From Vicia villosa (taxonomy: Eukaryota; Streptophyta; Magnoliopsida; Fabales; Fabaceae), in contig NC_081184.1 of the NCBI RefSeq assembly GCF_029867415.1, forward strand, positions 76,730,364 to 76,794,363: DNA of 64,000 nt. The letters are read 5' to 3'. The position numbers and the translations under genes are program-made. Position 1 is the stretch's first letter; each line of letters opens with the position of its first letter. Under the pieces are notes generated by a model. The model did not search any database, had not been told where the DNA came from, and saw only the letters and a list, made by a program, of their open reading frames with translations. Positions 43,187 through 54,500 of the stretch are shown here, piece after piece.

Positions 43187-44530
43187 TGTCATAACCCAAA
43201 ATTTTCCCATCATATTTTAATATATCTTGACTCATATGATCTTCAGTTAATCAAGCATATGCAAGAATTGGGCACACTTACTTATCTCCTAAGCAATCAA
43301 CCCAAAACTAGGGTTTTGTTTCTCTCGAGATCAAATCAAGTTCTAAGACCTCAAATGGATCCCATGGACTTACATATGCTTCAAAGGATCCTCATGCCAA
43401 GTTTCAAGCTCTGATTCATAAGATTGCTCAGTCAACTGCTCAGATGGTCAACAATCGATCTATTTGACCTAAAAGTCAACTATGGTCAAAATACAGTCAA
43501 AACTCCTGATTTTTGGTTAACATCCTTCATTTTAGGTAATATTCATAATTTGATCAAGAGTTGATCATGATTCACCAAGAAAAGCTCTAAAATCATCAAA
43601 AGTCCAAGTTTCTAAATTAGGGTTTCGAGGAGAAAGTCAACCCAACTTTGACTGATCATATCTCTCTCATACTTTATCAGAAATTCCCCAACCAAAGCCT
43701 ATTCTCAAGGAAATTTCATTCTCTACAACTTTGATGTTGGTCTCAAGGTCAAGAAATGCTTCCGCATAAGAGATATAAGTCAAAACATTACAGGTCCTTC
43801 TAGAAGCTCGCAAAAAGCAGTTTTTTGTCAAAGCCCATATCATCAAGATAAAATCTCCAAATGCAAAAAACTTCCAACGTGGCTTATAGAGGACATCTCG
43901 GGCTTTCCAAAAAGTCCTAGAACACTTTCATATGATAACATTTGAATGAGTTATGGCTTGCGCAAGTTGGGCGATTCTGAGAAGTTACACCTAATGCAAA
44001 GTGAAGAATTTTGTGTTTTTAAGTAGTGGGCCATGGATTATGGACTACACACGTGATTTTAAGATCAAAATAGGCCCAAGGACCATTTGGATTATATTTT
44101 ATGGTTTTATTTTATTTATGTTTGAATTTATTCATATAAATTCATTTTTAAATCAAATAAAATCAAATAAAATCCAAATAAATCCAAATAAAATCATGTG
44201 AATGCCTCATTAACCAAATCAAGTCCAATGCCAAGTCCATTTGATTTCTATTTTATTTTTATTGAATTTTTTATTCATTAAAAATTCAATTTAAATCAAA
44301 TAAATGGAAAATATGAAAAGATTTGCTTGGGTTTTATTTTTCAATCAATTCCAATCACTCCATATGCCAATAAAATGATCTTATTTCGTGGTAATAGGGA
44401 TTGGAAAGAGAGGAATAAAATTGGCCAAAAATAGCAAGATTTCATACAAATTTTCAATCAAATCTTTTGCAATCTTTCTCTTACCAATCAACTTATTTTT
44501 TAAGCAAACTTTTGCCCTAATTCTGAGCTT

Positions 44531-44538
44531 TATAAATA
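44531..44538 (+). promoter_or_regulatory. TATA box of LTR B
   Basis: TATAAATA is followed by CCTCAAGCC, about 1.34 kb into the LTR, and gives the U3/R boundary. LTR A lacks this segment. Confidence 0.6.
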
Positions 44539-45381
44539 CCTCAAGCCATACACAAGAGAGGGCACGAAAATTGGAGGAGAATAGGGTTCACAAAGTTGGA
44601 AAAATTTCAAGAATAAGTGCAAGTGAGAGCTCTTGTTTCAAAGAGTTTCAAAGCCTTCCATTCGTTACATTCAATCACAAAGGTAATATTGAGTAAGTCC
44701 GAATGTTTATTAAGCTTCCATGACATCAATAACATGCACTCTAATCTTCACATATTCATTCATAATTTCAAAATTCGTATTGCATACACCCTTGCGTTTT
44801 AATGTGATTTGTTCACATGTACGAGTTTCTGGTGACATTTAAAGGTGGTTTGAATCATTGGGACAAGGATTTCACGTGCAAATCAAAATTTGCCATTGTT
44901 AGGGCTTCCAAGGTTCAATGCTTCGAACTTCTATATACAGACACTTGCCGTCCAAACCGATATACCACCATTGTGATCAGGAGATGATTTTAAGTCAATC
45001 TGGGTCTTTAGTATTATTGTTCTTGACCGTTTTCACTAATTCCATGTGTGCAGATTTTTTCTATGAAAATACAGCTTTTTCCGTAAGTAACATCGCAAGA
45101 ATTTCTGCGGCTAAATCCGCAGGAAATTCAAAGAAGATGATGAACAGGAACATAGGCCAAAGGAAGCACGCGTGTGATGTTGTGGTTTATTGGTCAACCG
45201 CGCCTCTCCCTCTCTCTCCATCCTCATTGGCCGGTCAAACTTTCAACTTCCTCTCTCCACCAATAATTGGCTGCAGCGTGATCACAGGGGGGCCCACACT
45301 TGACTTTTACGTTCAAATTCCTATTTGAATTAAACTTTGTATATATTATTTGAGTTTTGTTTAATAAATGACTAAAACATA

Positions 45382-45445
45382 CATCACTCTTGGTAAAAGA
45401 AGAAGGCTTGCAATCACTACAACCTGGGTTCGAACCAGGCAGAAG
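45382..45445 (+). other. tRNA-like module (B-box) in LTR B
   Basis: ACCTGGGTTCGAACCAGGC contains a perfect pol III B box (GGTTCGAACC at 45,427-45,436) inside a short T-arm-like stem. A weak A-box-like TTGGTAAAAG precedes it by about 37 bp. It lies in the sense direction of the LTR. I do not call it a functional tRNA gene. Confidence 0.45.
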
Positions 45446-47007
45446 ACATGTAAATTTTTTTTCTAATGAAACACGCACCGATCCGGTGTGGCTAGACTGC
45501 GCACCATCACCATGCACCCTCATCACGTCAACCACCAGATCGCATTCTAGGCATATCCAACGCTCAGGGAACTGCATCCATATCGTGGACCTTCTGGAGC
45601 ATGGCACACCTGATCCAGAGCTAAGTTTCTATTTTATTTTTTAATTACATTTTTTCTTTTTATTTATTTATTTCTGTTCTTTTCTTTTTTCTTATTAATT
45701 ATTTTTTTCTTTTTCTAGAAAATTTATATTAACTAAGTAATGTTTTATTTTAATCATTAATTTTTTTAATTGAAAACTCGTTTTTAATCGAAGATTGTTT
45801 TTTTAACATTTAAAAATTAATTGTTTTGCATGTGTTTTCAATAATTAATTTAAAACATCAAAGTTATTTTACGCACTTAATTTTAAGTTAATTAGGATTT
45901 AATTGATTAATCGAGAATATTATAAATAGATCCTTCATACACTCATCCTATTATTTTCATTCGTGATTTTCAGGATTATCATAGATTCGACAACGATTCA
46001 AGTTCATTTAAATATTGTTGAATGTAATAATTATCTAGGTTTTTTTAATTTCCGTCTTTTATTTTCTGCAAACCCCCTACAGGTGTTTATTGTAAATCCC
46101 CCATCCCTAAAACTTGTAATAGCGTAGGATTTAATTTCCGCACTTTATTTTCTGCATGATATTAACTATGTGGTTAGTAAAATAGGGAGTGACAAGAATA
46201 ATAATTGGACGTAGCTCACTAACGCAAGATAACATAACTGAATTCAAACCACGTGATTGCTGCAAACACGCACCTTTAGGGTACCCCTCTTGTCGCCTGT
46301 TGCCTTCGATTTCGATCAAATAATCAAGTCCCTTCAAGCGTAGGGATGCCTTAGCCTGCTGCCTTTGAATTAAAATCACCATGTCCCTCCGATAAAAGAT
46401 CATAGTCCCTTCGAGTTGCCTACGATAAATATGATCTCGTACCTTGATTAAATGGTGATAGTCCATTCGAATGCTAAGGTATCCTTACTGTTGCCTTAAA
46501 TGACTATTCTATCCTTCCCCGAGACCCTTCGATGACCCGCACATCCAATTGAAAGACTTCCTGCCCTCTCATGGTACGAATAGTCCCTTTCGCCTGAAAG
46601 ACTTAAAAGAACAAGAAAGACAATCTTAGGGTAGGTGTTCTTAAATGCTTGCTCACATCCAATTCAAAATTCAAATGCTTTTCCCACTTCTTTTCAAAAC
46701 TCGAATTCAAAAAGACTACGCTTATTTAGAAGCTAAAGTTCTTCTTCAGAAAATCTTTTCTAAACACACACGACACTTCAAACAATTCAAACAAAGTGAG
46801 CTAAGCAATTAAGAGCCCATGGATAACCATGGATACAAAGGGTGCTTTAAACCTTCCCTTTGTATAACTTACCCCCCGAACTCAAAATCTTTTTAAAAGG
46901 TTTTTTCCTGTTCTTTTAGCCTTTCTATAAATTGGATAAAATAAAAGTCGGTGGCGACTCTTGCTATCTGCAGCATTTCAAAAAGTATATTCTCCCACCG
47001 TATTACA

Positions 47008-47640
47008 CAGGTCCCAGACAAGGGTATCAGCGCAGAACAGACAGACCTAGAAGACAGTTCACCCCGATTAACATGCCTTTGTCTCAAGTCCTGCAACATC
47101 TATTGAAGGCTAGCTTGATCACCACGAAGGATCCTCCAAAGATTGTCAACACTGCAAATCCAACTTATGATCCTAAGGCTACATGTGCTTATCATTCCAA
47201 TACTCCTGGACACCATGCGGATAATTGTTGGGCACTGAGAAACAAAGTCCAGGATATGATAGAAGCTGGTGAAATCGAGTTCGATGCTCCAGAGACTCCT
47301 AATGTCATCACTGCTCCTATGCCAAAACAAGATAAGACTATTAATGCTATCATGGATGTGGTCTATGTCCATGATGTGAGAGATCTGTCAACTCCTCTCC
47401 CGGTCATCAAGAGAAAGTCGCTGTAAGCCGGTTTATTTCCGGGTTGTGATGTAGGTTGTTACTATTGTCCGTCCCAATCCAATGGTTGTGAGAATCTGAA
47501 AAGAGGAATTCAAGGCTGGATGGATCGTCGCACTATCATGTGTGAAAGTTTCTCCCGTGGCTTGAAGATTGAAGACGTATCAGTAATTTCCAAAGCTCCG
47601 TTGAAGATCCCTACTAAGGAGATTCAAGATTTCTGCTGAA
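47008..47640 (+). pseudogene. Element Y gag, C-terminal part only
   Basis: Gag-homologous sequence starts right after LTR B: GPRQGYQRRTDRPRRQFTPI, MPLSQVLQHLL, then CAYHSNTPGHHADNC, a zinc-knuckle-like motif with His in place of the second Cys. It continues LRNKVQDMIEAGEIEF. The frame stops at TAA 47,424-47,426. Readable gag-like sequence (CDVGCYYCPSQSNGC ... IQGWMDRRT) continues to a TGA near 47,637, and the next segment is in a different frame. The capsid part is missing upstream. Confidence 0.75.
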
Positions 47641-47646
47641 CCCCGT

Positions 47647-49088
47647 GTGGCTCCTATGATCATCACTAAGCCTGGCCCAATTTCGTATTCTTCTGATAAG
47701 GCTATCCCTTGGAACTATGGTGCCGAGGTCTATATTCAAGGAGTTAAACAAGAACTTGTATCTGATAAGGTTGTTGAAGACACTAATCCTGATGTGGGTA
47801 ATATTGTCGGAACCAGTAAAGTAACAAGAAGCAGAAAAGTGTTTTCTCCAGAAATCTCTCCAAACACTGCTGCACCTACTGGTACCCTTATTCCTAGTCA
47901 GAATGCTGATACCCGAGGTAAAGGATCGTTGCTTGAACCCATCCAGACACCAGTTGAGACTGTTACTGAAAATCCATCTCTTGAAGAAGCAAATGAGTTT
48001 TTGAAGATCATCCGCAAGAGCGATTATGACATTGTTGAACAGATGAGGCATACTCCCTCCAAGATCTCTATGCTGTCACTCCTAAGTTGTTCCAAGACTC
48101 ACGCTAAAGCTATGATGAAGTTTCTAGAGGCTGCCCATGTGCCACAAGAGATTTCTGTCACTCAACTTGAGAATTGTATTGCCAATCTGACGACAGACAA
48201 TTACCTTGGGTTTTTTGATGCTGATCTGAGCTCCAGTGCAAAGAATCATAACAAGGCTCTGCACATCTCCATTGAATGTGGGGGAACCACTCTGGCCCAT
48301 GTATTAGTTGACAATGGTTCATCTCTGAATGTTCTACCCAAGATGGTATTGGATAAACTCAACCCCAAAGGAATCATGCTGAAATCCAGTGATGAGATAG
48401 TAAAAGCTTTCGATGGTTCGATGAGTACGGTATATGGCGAAGTTGAGCTCCCAATCAGAGTAGGCTCTCAAACTTTCAACACTGTGTTCTATGTGATGGA
48501 CATCCATCCTGCTTATTCTTGTCTGCTTGGGCGCCCTTGGATACATGGGGAAAATGCCGTGACTTTGAATCTGCATCAAAAACTGAAATACCCGGCGAAA
48601 GGCAAGATCGTCACTGTGTATGGTGAGGAAGAATATGTGGTGAGCTTCATAGATGAGACCAAGTATGTTGAGTTAATTGGAGAAGCCTTTGAATCTCCCC
48701 GTCAGGTGTTTGAGTTGGTTCCTCGAGTGGTTCCTGAGACTAAGCCTGCCCACACTGTTCCTAAAGTTACTAGAATTCCTCCTACAATGGCTTCTCTGAA
48801 AGATGCTAGGGCTGTGGTTGAAGAAGGTGGTTGTACTATTTGGGGGCAACTCCCTGATATTCCTTACAAATCCAACAAATGGGGTTTAGGCTGCACTGCT
48901 AAAGATCAGAATGGAGAACAACACTCTCGTCCAGAAGGTTTGAAATATCGTTTCATCAGCAAAGGGGTCAATGCCATATGAGAAGATGAAGATAATTGCA
49001 ACCTGGACAAGTGGATCTTTCCTACACCTGACAAAGGGCTGGACAACTGGAAGACTGAAGACATTGTCTCTATCTCATATAGTCAGGA
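47647..49088 (+). pseudogene. Element Y gag-protease exon, ending at the intron donor
   Basis: The open part runs to TGA 48,979-48,981. The frame continues cleanly to 49,088, where a GT splice donor begins. The linker is Pro/Glu-rich. Protease active-site stretch VLVDNGSSLNVLPK (Asn in place of Thr/Ser in the usual D-T/S-G) and the partner block AYSCLLGRPWIHG are as in other Ogre/Tat proteases. After the TGA the reading carries NCNLDKWIFPTPDKGLDNW, a typical Ogre block. The TGA is one transition away from CGA. Confidence 0.8.
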
Positions 49089-49345
49089 GTAATTGCCATT
49101 TGTAGTTTTGTTTTTTCCTTTATGTTTCCTAGATTTACTTTCTGTATTTCAATAAACAATAAACTTTAAAGTCGTGTGTCTTGCCCGGGGCACAACGGTC
49201 CATTGTTAGGGTTTGTCATTTCATAAGCATATTTTCATTCAATAAAGCATTGGATGTTTCGTATTCAAATTGTGTGTTTGCTTTTATTTTTCTTTACTCT
49301 TCTATAGCTATGTGTTCTTACACACACCCACATAATGCACTGCAG
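49089..49345 (+). other. Ogre intron between protease and reverse transcriptase
   Basis: 257 bp with donor GA|GTAATT and acceptor ACTGCAG|A, T-rich throughout. Splicing joins two bases (GA) to one (A) and brings the protease and RT frames into register. Unspliced, the frame stops at once (TAA at the donor). An intron at this position is an established Ogre feature. Confidence 0.75.
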
Positions 49346-50990
49346 ATCCATATCCACTCTGGATCCCATTGATAACGATTATGCTATTGCCAACTATGAA
49401 TTTAAAAATCCGATCTACCAAGCTGAGGACGAAGGTGAAGTAGACTGTGAAGTTCCTAGAGAACTTGCTAGATTGCTAGAGCAAGAAAAGACTATACAGC
49501 CGCATGAAGAGCCAATTGAGGTTGTGAATATAGGTACTGACGAAGAAAAGAAAGAAATCAAGATAGGGGCTGAGCTAGAGGATGGTGTCAAACAGAGATT
49601 GATCCAGATGCTACGAGACAATGTTGAGATATTTGCTTGGTCTTACGAAGATATGCCTGGGCTCGATACTAATATTGTGGTTCACCGTCTGCCTATCAAA
49701 GAAAACCGTCCTCCGGTTAAGCAGAAATTACGAAGAAGCAGGCTTGACATGGCTCAGAAAATCAAGGAAGAGGTTGAGAAATAGTTGAATACCGGTTTCC
49801 TAAAGGTCGTGAGCTATCCACCATGGATTGCTAATATAGTCCCGGTACCTAAGAAAGACGGAAAGGTCAGAATGTGTGTAGATTACACAGATTTGAATCG
49901 AGCAAGTCCCAAGGATGATTTCCCCTACCACATATTGATATCCTAGTTGATAGTACTGCGCAATGCAAAGTGTTTTCCTTCATGGATGGTTCCTCAGGTC
50001 ATAACCAGATTAAGATGGCACTCGAAGATATGGAAAAGACAACTTTCACTACTCCTTGGGGAACCTTTTGTTACAAAGTCACGCCGTGTAGGTTGAAGAA
50101 TGCAGGGGCAACGTATCAGCTTGCAATGGTAGCTCTGTTCCATGATATGATTCACAAAGAAATAGAGGTCTATGTTGATGATATGATTGCGAAATCCAAC
50201 ACTGAAGAAGAACATCTGGTCCACCTGCAGAAGTTGTTTGATAGGTTGAAGAAATACAAGTTGAGACTGAATCCAAACAAGTGTACTTTTGGGGTGAGGT
50301 CTGGTAAGTTACTAGGGTTTGTTGTCAGCAGTAAAGGTATTGAAGTCGATCCTACAAAAGTAAAAGCCATACAAGAAATGCCTGTTCCACGGAATGAGAA
50401 AGAAGTTAGAGGGTTCTTGGGACGTTTGAATTACATTGCCAGGTTTATATCCCATCTGACCGCTACTTGTGAGCTAATCTTCAAGTTACTGAGGAAAGAT
50501 CAAGCAGTGAAATGAAATGACCAATGTCAAGAAGCTTTTGACAAGATCAAGAAGTACCTTTAGGAACCTCCGATTATGATACCACCAGTTGAAGGAAGAC
50601 CTCTAATTATGTACTTAACAGTGTTGGAGAATTCAATGGGGTGTGTACTGGGGCAACATGACGAGTCTGGTCGAAAAGAGCATGCAATATACTACCTTAG
50701 CTAAAAGTTTACCGACTTTGAAACAAGATACTCACTGCTCGAGAAAACTTGTTGTGCTTTGGCATGGGCTGCTCGCCGACTGAGACAGTATATGTTGAAC
50801 CATACCACTTTATTGATCTCTAAAATGGATCCTTTCAAGTATGTGTTTGAGAAACCCGCTCTCTCCGGACGAATAGCAAGATGACAGATGATATTAACAG
50901 AGTATGACATTCAGTATACAACGCAGGAAGCAATCAAGGGAAGTGTGTTGGCAGACCACTTGGCCAGCAAGCTGTAGACGACTATCAATC
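49346..50990 (+). pseudogene. Element Y reverse transcriptase and RNase H, broken
   Basis: Begins at the intron acceptor with STLDPIDNDYAIANYEF. Segment 1 (to 49,784) carries FAWSYEDMPGLDTNIV and KENRPPVKQKLRR. RT motifs: [45 protein letters not shown] and the catalytic YVDD near 50,171-50,182 with GFVVSSKGIEVDP after it. The RNase H region follows (ENSMGCVLGQHDESGRKEHA). Breaks: TAG 49,782, a one-base deletion near 49,925-49,935, TGA 50,513, TAG about 50,561, TAA about 50,701, TGA about 50,882 and TAG at about 50,974. Most are one C-to-T or G-to-A step from a sense codon. Confidence 0.85.
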
Positions 50991-50991
50991 T

Positions 50992-51735
50992 TTGAGTTTT
51001 GAATTTCCAGATGACGATGTTATGCTTGTTACTGATTGTGAACAACCTATTCCGGATGAAGGACCTGAACCAGGATCCCGATGGACCATGGTTTTTGACG
51101 GAGCTTCGAATGCACTCGGTAATGGTATTGGCGCTTTGATTATCTCTCCAGCAGGTGGACACACTCCATTTACATCAAGACTGTACTTCGACTGTACCAA
51201 CAATATGGTTGAGTATGAAGCGTGCATCTTAGGTCTCAGAGCTGCTATTGACTTAAGAATCAAGTTCTTGGAAGTATATGGGGATTCAGCTTTAGTGATT
51301 AGCCAGGTCAAAGGAGAATGGGACACAAAGCATCCTAATCTCATGCCTTACAAGGATTTGGTGTTATCTTTAATTACCTATTTCGAAGAGATTACTTTTG
51401 AACACATTCCCCGAGAAGAGAATCAATTGGCAGATGCATTAGCTACTATGTCATCCATGTTCATGGTCAGATGGGACAATGAGGCTCCTATAGTTATCAT
51501 TGAAAGGCATGATGAACCGACATACTGTTACGAGATAGCTACTGAAGAGGTTGAAGAAAAACCATGGTTTCATGAAGTAAAAAGATATCTTGAAGCTCAA
51601 GAATACCCTGAAGGGGCATCTATCAATGACAAGAAGTTCTTAAGAAGGTTTGCTTCCAAATTCTTCCTGAGCAATGGTACCCTATACAAACGCAATCATG
51701 ATTCAACTCTACTTCGTTGTGTGAACAAGAAGTAA
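50992..51735 (+). CDS. Element Y second (archaeal-type) RNase H and start of integrase
   Basis: An uninterrupted 247-codon segment. WTMVFDGASNALGNGIGAL carries the first catalytic Asp, MVEYEACILGLRAA the Glu, YGDSALVISQVKGEW the second Asp, and ENQLADALATMSSMF the last. The extra RNase H marks the Tat/Ogre group. The end (LYKRNHDSTLLRCVNKK) starts the integrase N-domain. Three stops (TAA, TAA, TAG within 51,733-51,747) separate it from the next segment in the same frame. Confidence 0.85.
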   Translation: MSFEFPDDDVMLVTDCEQPIPDEGPEPGSRWTMVFDGASNALGNGIGALIISPAGGHTPFTSRLYFDCTNNMVEYEACILGLRAAIDLRIKFLEVYGDSALVISQVKGEWDTKHPNLMPYKDLVLSLITYFEEITFEHIPREENQLADALATMSSMFMVRWDNEAPIVIIERHDEPTYCYEIATEEVEEKPWFHEVKRYLEAQEYPEGASINDKKFLRRFASKFFLSNGTLYKRNHDSTLLRCVNKK

Positions 51736-51747
51736 GCATAATAGATT

Positions 51748-52812
51748 ATGGAAGATATGCATGACGGTATCTTTGGAACTCATTCTAGTGGACACACTAT
51801 GGCTAAAAAGATCCTGAGAGCGGGTTACTACTGGTCCACTATGGAAGCTGACTGCCATCAACATTCCAGAACTTGTCACAAGTGCCAGATCTATGCTGAC
51901 AAAGTACACGTACCTCCAGTTCCATTGAATATTCTGACTGCCCCTTGGCCTTTTGTGATGTGGGGCATTGATATGATCGGGGAAATCAAACCTACTGCTT
52001 CTAATGGACATCGTTTCATCCTCGTGGCCATTGATTACTTCACCAAATGGGTAGAAGCTGCTTCATTTGCTTCCATTACCAAGAATGTGGTGGCCCGATT
52101 CATTAAGCACAACCTCATCTGTCGGTATGGCATCCCTGAAAGGATTATCACAGACAATGGTACCAACCTGAACAACAAGATGATTACTGAACTCTGCACG
52201 CAGTTCAAAATCAAGCACCACAATTCTTTTGCTTATAGACCAAAGATGAATGGCGCAGTGGAGGCCACCAACAAGAACATTAAGAAGATTGTACAGAAGA
52301 TGATAGTGACTTATAAGGATTGGCATGAGATGTTACCATTTGCTCTCCATGGTTACCGCACTTCGGCACGTACTTCAATCGGGGTAACCCCGTTCTCACT
52401 AGTCTATGGCATGGAAGCAGTATTACCGATTGAAGTTCAGATTCCGTCTCTGAGGATCATGAAGGATGCAGAATTAGATAAAGATGAATGGATCCAAACC
52501 TGACTAGACCAGATAAACCTGATTGATGAAAAGAGACTTGCGGCAGTTTGTCATCGGCATTTATATCAGAAGCGTATGATCAAGGCATTCAACAAAAGAG
52601 TCAAGCAACAAGCATACCAGACTGGTGATTTGGTAATAAAGCGCATCATTCTACCACAAGGTGATCCTAGGGGCAAGTGTACTCCCACATATGAAGGACC
52701 ATTCGTTATCAAGAAGATATTCTCTGGAGGAGCAATGATACTCACTACTATGGATGGCGAAGACTTTCCACACCCTGTGAATGCACACATAGTCAAAAAA
52801 TACTACGCATAA
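51748..52812 (+). pseudogene. Element Y integrase
   Basis: Zinc finger HSSGHTMAKK ... CHKCQIYAD. Catalytic Asp in MWGIDMIGEI, Asp in TDNGTNLN, Glu in NGAVEATNK. C-terminal part LHGYRTSARTSIGVTPFSLV, GKCTPTYEGPFVIKK, ending VKKYYA and TAA at 52,810-52,812. A single TGA at 52,501-52,503 (one transition from CGA) divides it into 51,748-52,503 and the remainder. Close in sequence to the integrase of element W at the end of the window. Confidence 0.85.
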
Positions 52813-52888
52813 ATAAGACCCGCTAGGTCGACGTACCTAGGCAAAAGTAAGGGCATCCCGGCGAACCAAAAAGGTTCGGGCAAAAGTT

Positions 52889-52933
<45 letters not shown>

Positions 52934-53060
52934 GTACGCCCGGCAAGTTGAAAACCCGAAAGGGCGACTTGGGAAAAATGGGGTATCCTGGTAGGCTGAA
53001 AACCTAAAAGGGCGTCCTAGGCAAAAGTTAAGGATTAAAGCGTTCGACTATGTCTCGATC
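52813..53060 (+). repeat. Conserved Ogre 3' UTR block with (AT)n
   Basis: Directly after the INT stop come units with GGCAAAAGTTAGGG, AAAACCCGAAAGGGCG and CCTAGGCAAAAGT. An (AT)n microsatellite of about 40 bp sits at 52,890-52,932. The same motif set occurs in inverted orientation at 63,215-63,406 beside the integrase of element W. 53,061-53,985 is unique, non-coding and without a recognised feature. Confidence 0.7.
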
Positions 53061-53989
53061 AGATCACTCATCATTCAGTTTTATTAGCAATATCAAGTTC
53101 AAAGGGCACGCACCGATTCAATCACCTATCTCCAACAAGCAAGGGATGAGATGCTCGAAGACATAATGGCAATAACAGAATTGAAACTGAATATGATTGT
53201 TTCCACATAGCTGTTTTTCTTTTGTTTTACTTTGTATCTTTTCAAAAACACACAACAATGTTCTCATATCATTTTGCCTATTCATGGCTTTTTCTTAATA
53301 CAAGTCATTTTCTTTTCTACTCTCCTGAGGATTTATTTCTTTCTCGAATACACAACGTCCAATGATAATCTTGAATGAACATATGCATATGAACATGATT
53401 AACATTTATCTTTTTCTTTGCAAAATACCTATATGATTGTAAAAGGCAGGAAAGGCAATTAGACAATGTCTAAGTAGTCCAGAAGTTCTCCCTCAGAGTC
53501 AATAGTCTGGAAGGATCCCCACAGAGTAATCATTAAAAGTTCTCTTCCCAACAGAGATTCAATTCCCTAACAAAGTTTACATCTTCGACACTGCCGGCTC
53601 GCCGACACTTTGTCTTCTCCAAATAGGGTTATTCATCTCTCTTATCCCCAGTCAGGGTGCATCAAGATCAATCATTCAAATCGCTTTCATCCCCAAGCAG
53701 AAATCATAAATCCCCAGCTGCACATCTTCAATACAATATCAGGCTCTCAGAAATGCTCCACGCAGCATAAATCATAATCATACATCATACATCATACATA
53801 CTTCCTATACATTGCATACAGTTCTAATTCATACATAACATACAAATTTCCTTATTTATTTTGAGGACTTCGCCTCATTCATTACATGCATCATAAACAC
53901 TGCATAAAACTGACATTGTTATCAAGTGAATGTTATCTTACAGGTACGTTACAGAGATAATCGAAGCAACAATTCGAATCTAAAATTCA

Positions 53990-54500
53990 TCCAAGGAAAA
54001 GCCTAACGTATGGCTCATTCTGACAAATTATTGGATTCGGTCTAACGTACGACCCATCTTTGGCAGCCTAACGTATGGCTCGTTCTGATACTTCTTGAAA
54101 TAGTGGATCCAGTCTAACATACGACTCATCCGAGCTCAGCCTAACGTACGGCTCATTCGGTTACTTCTTAACACAGAGGATTTAGTCTAGCGTACGAATC
54201 ATCCTATAATACAACCTGACGAACGGTGTATTCTGACAACTATCAACACAGGGAACCTAGTCTAACATACGACCCATCCTTCAGCTTAACGTATGGCTTT
54301 CCAGACATCTACCAATGCAATCGGACCCAGTCTAGCGTATGACTCGTCCTAAAGTACAACCTAACGAACGGCTTACTTATCCAGACATTTATCAATGCAA
54401 TCGAATCCGGCCTAACGTATGATCATTCTACAGCCTAACGTACGACTCATCCAGACATTCACCAATACAGATACAATCTAACGTACGACATATTCTGATT
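53990..54500 (+). repeat. Interspersed CCTAACGTACGGCTCAT repeat in Y 3' UTR
   Basis: About thirteen copies of (C/T)CTAACGTA(C/T)G(G/A)(C/T)TCAT are spaced 30-60 bp apart, with a TTCTGA or CATCC link. The composition differs from the flanks. This is a typical 3' UTR minisatellite of Tat/Ogre elements. Confidence 0.7.

Larger units (their letters stand above)
43187..47007 (+). mobile_element. LTR B: Ogre-type LTR lodged between ORF1 and gag
   Basis: Begins TGTCATAACCC and ends CACCGTATTACA, the same family as LTR A (the last 200 bp are nearly identical), 3,821 bp long. The flanks TAGGT (43,182-43,186) and CAGGT (47,008-47,012) match at 4 of 5 bases. That fits a solo LTR formed by recombination after an insertion. 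It has a TATA box at 44,531-44,538 and a tRNA-like module near 45,380-45,440. ORFs within (for example 44,388-45,644) have no domain and are not called. Confidence 0.7.

Noticed and set aside
43187..47007. LTR B as the 3' LTR of element Y
   Set aside because: gag-pol follows it instead of preceding it, and there is no polypurine tract before its start.
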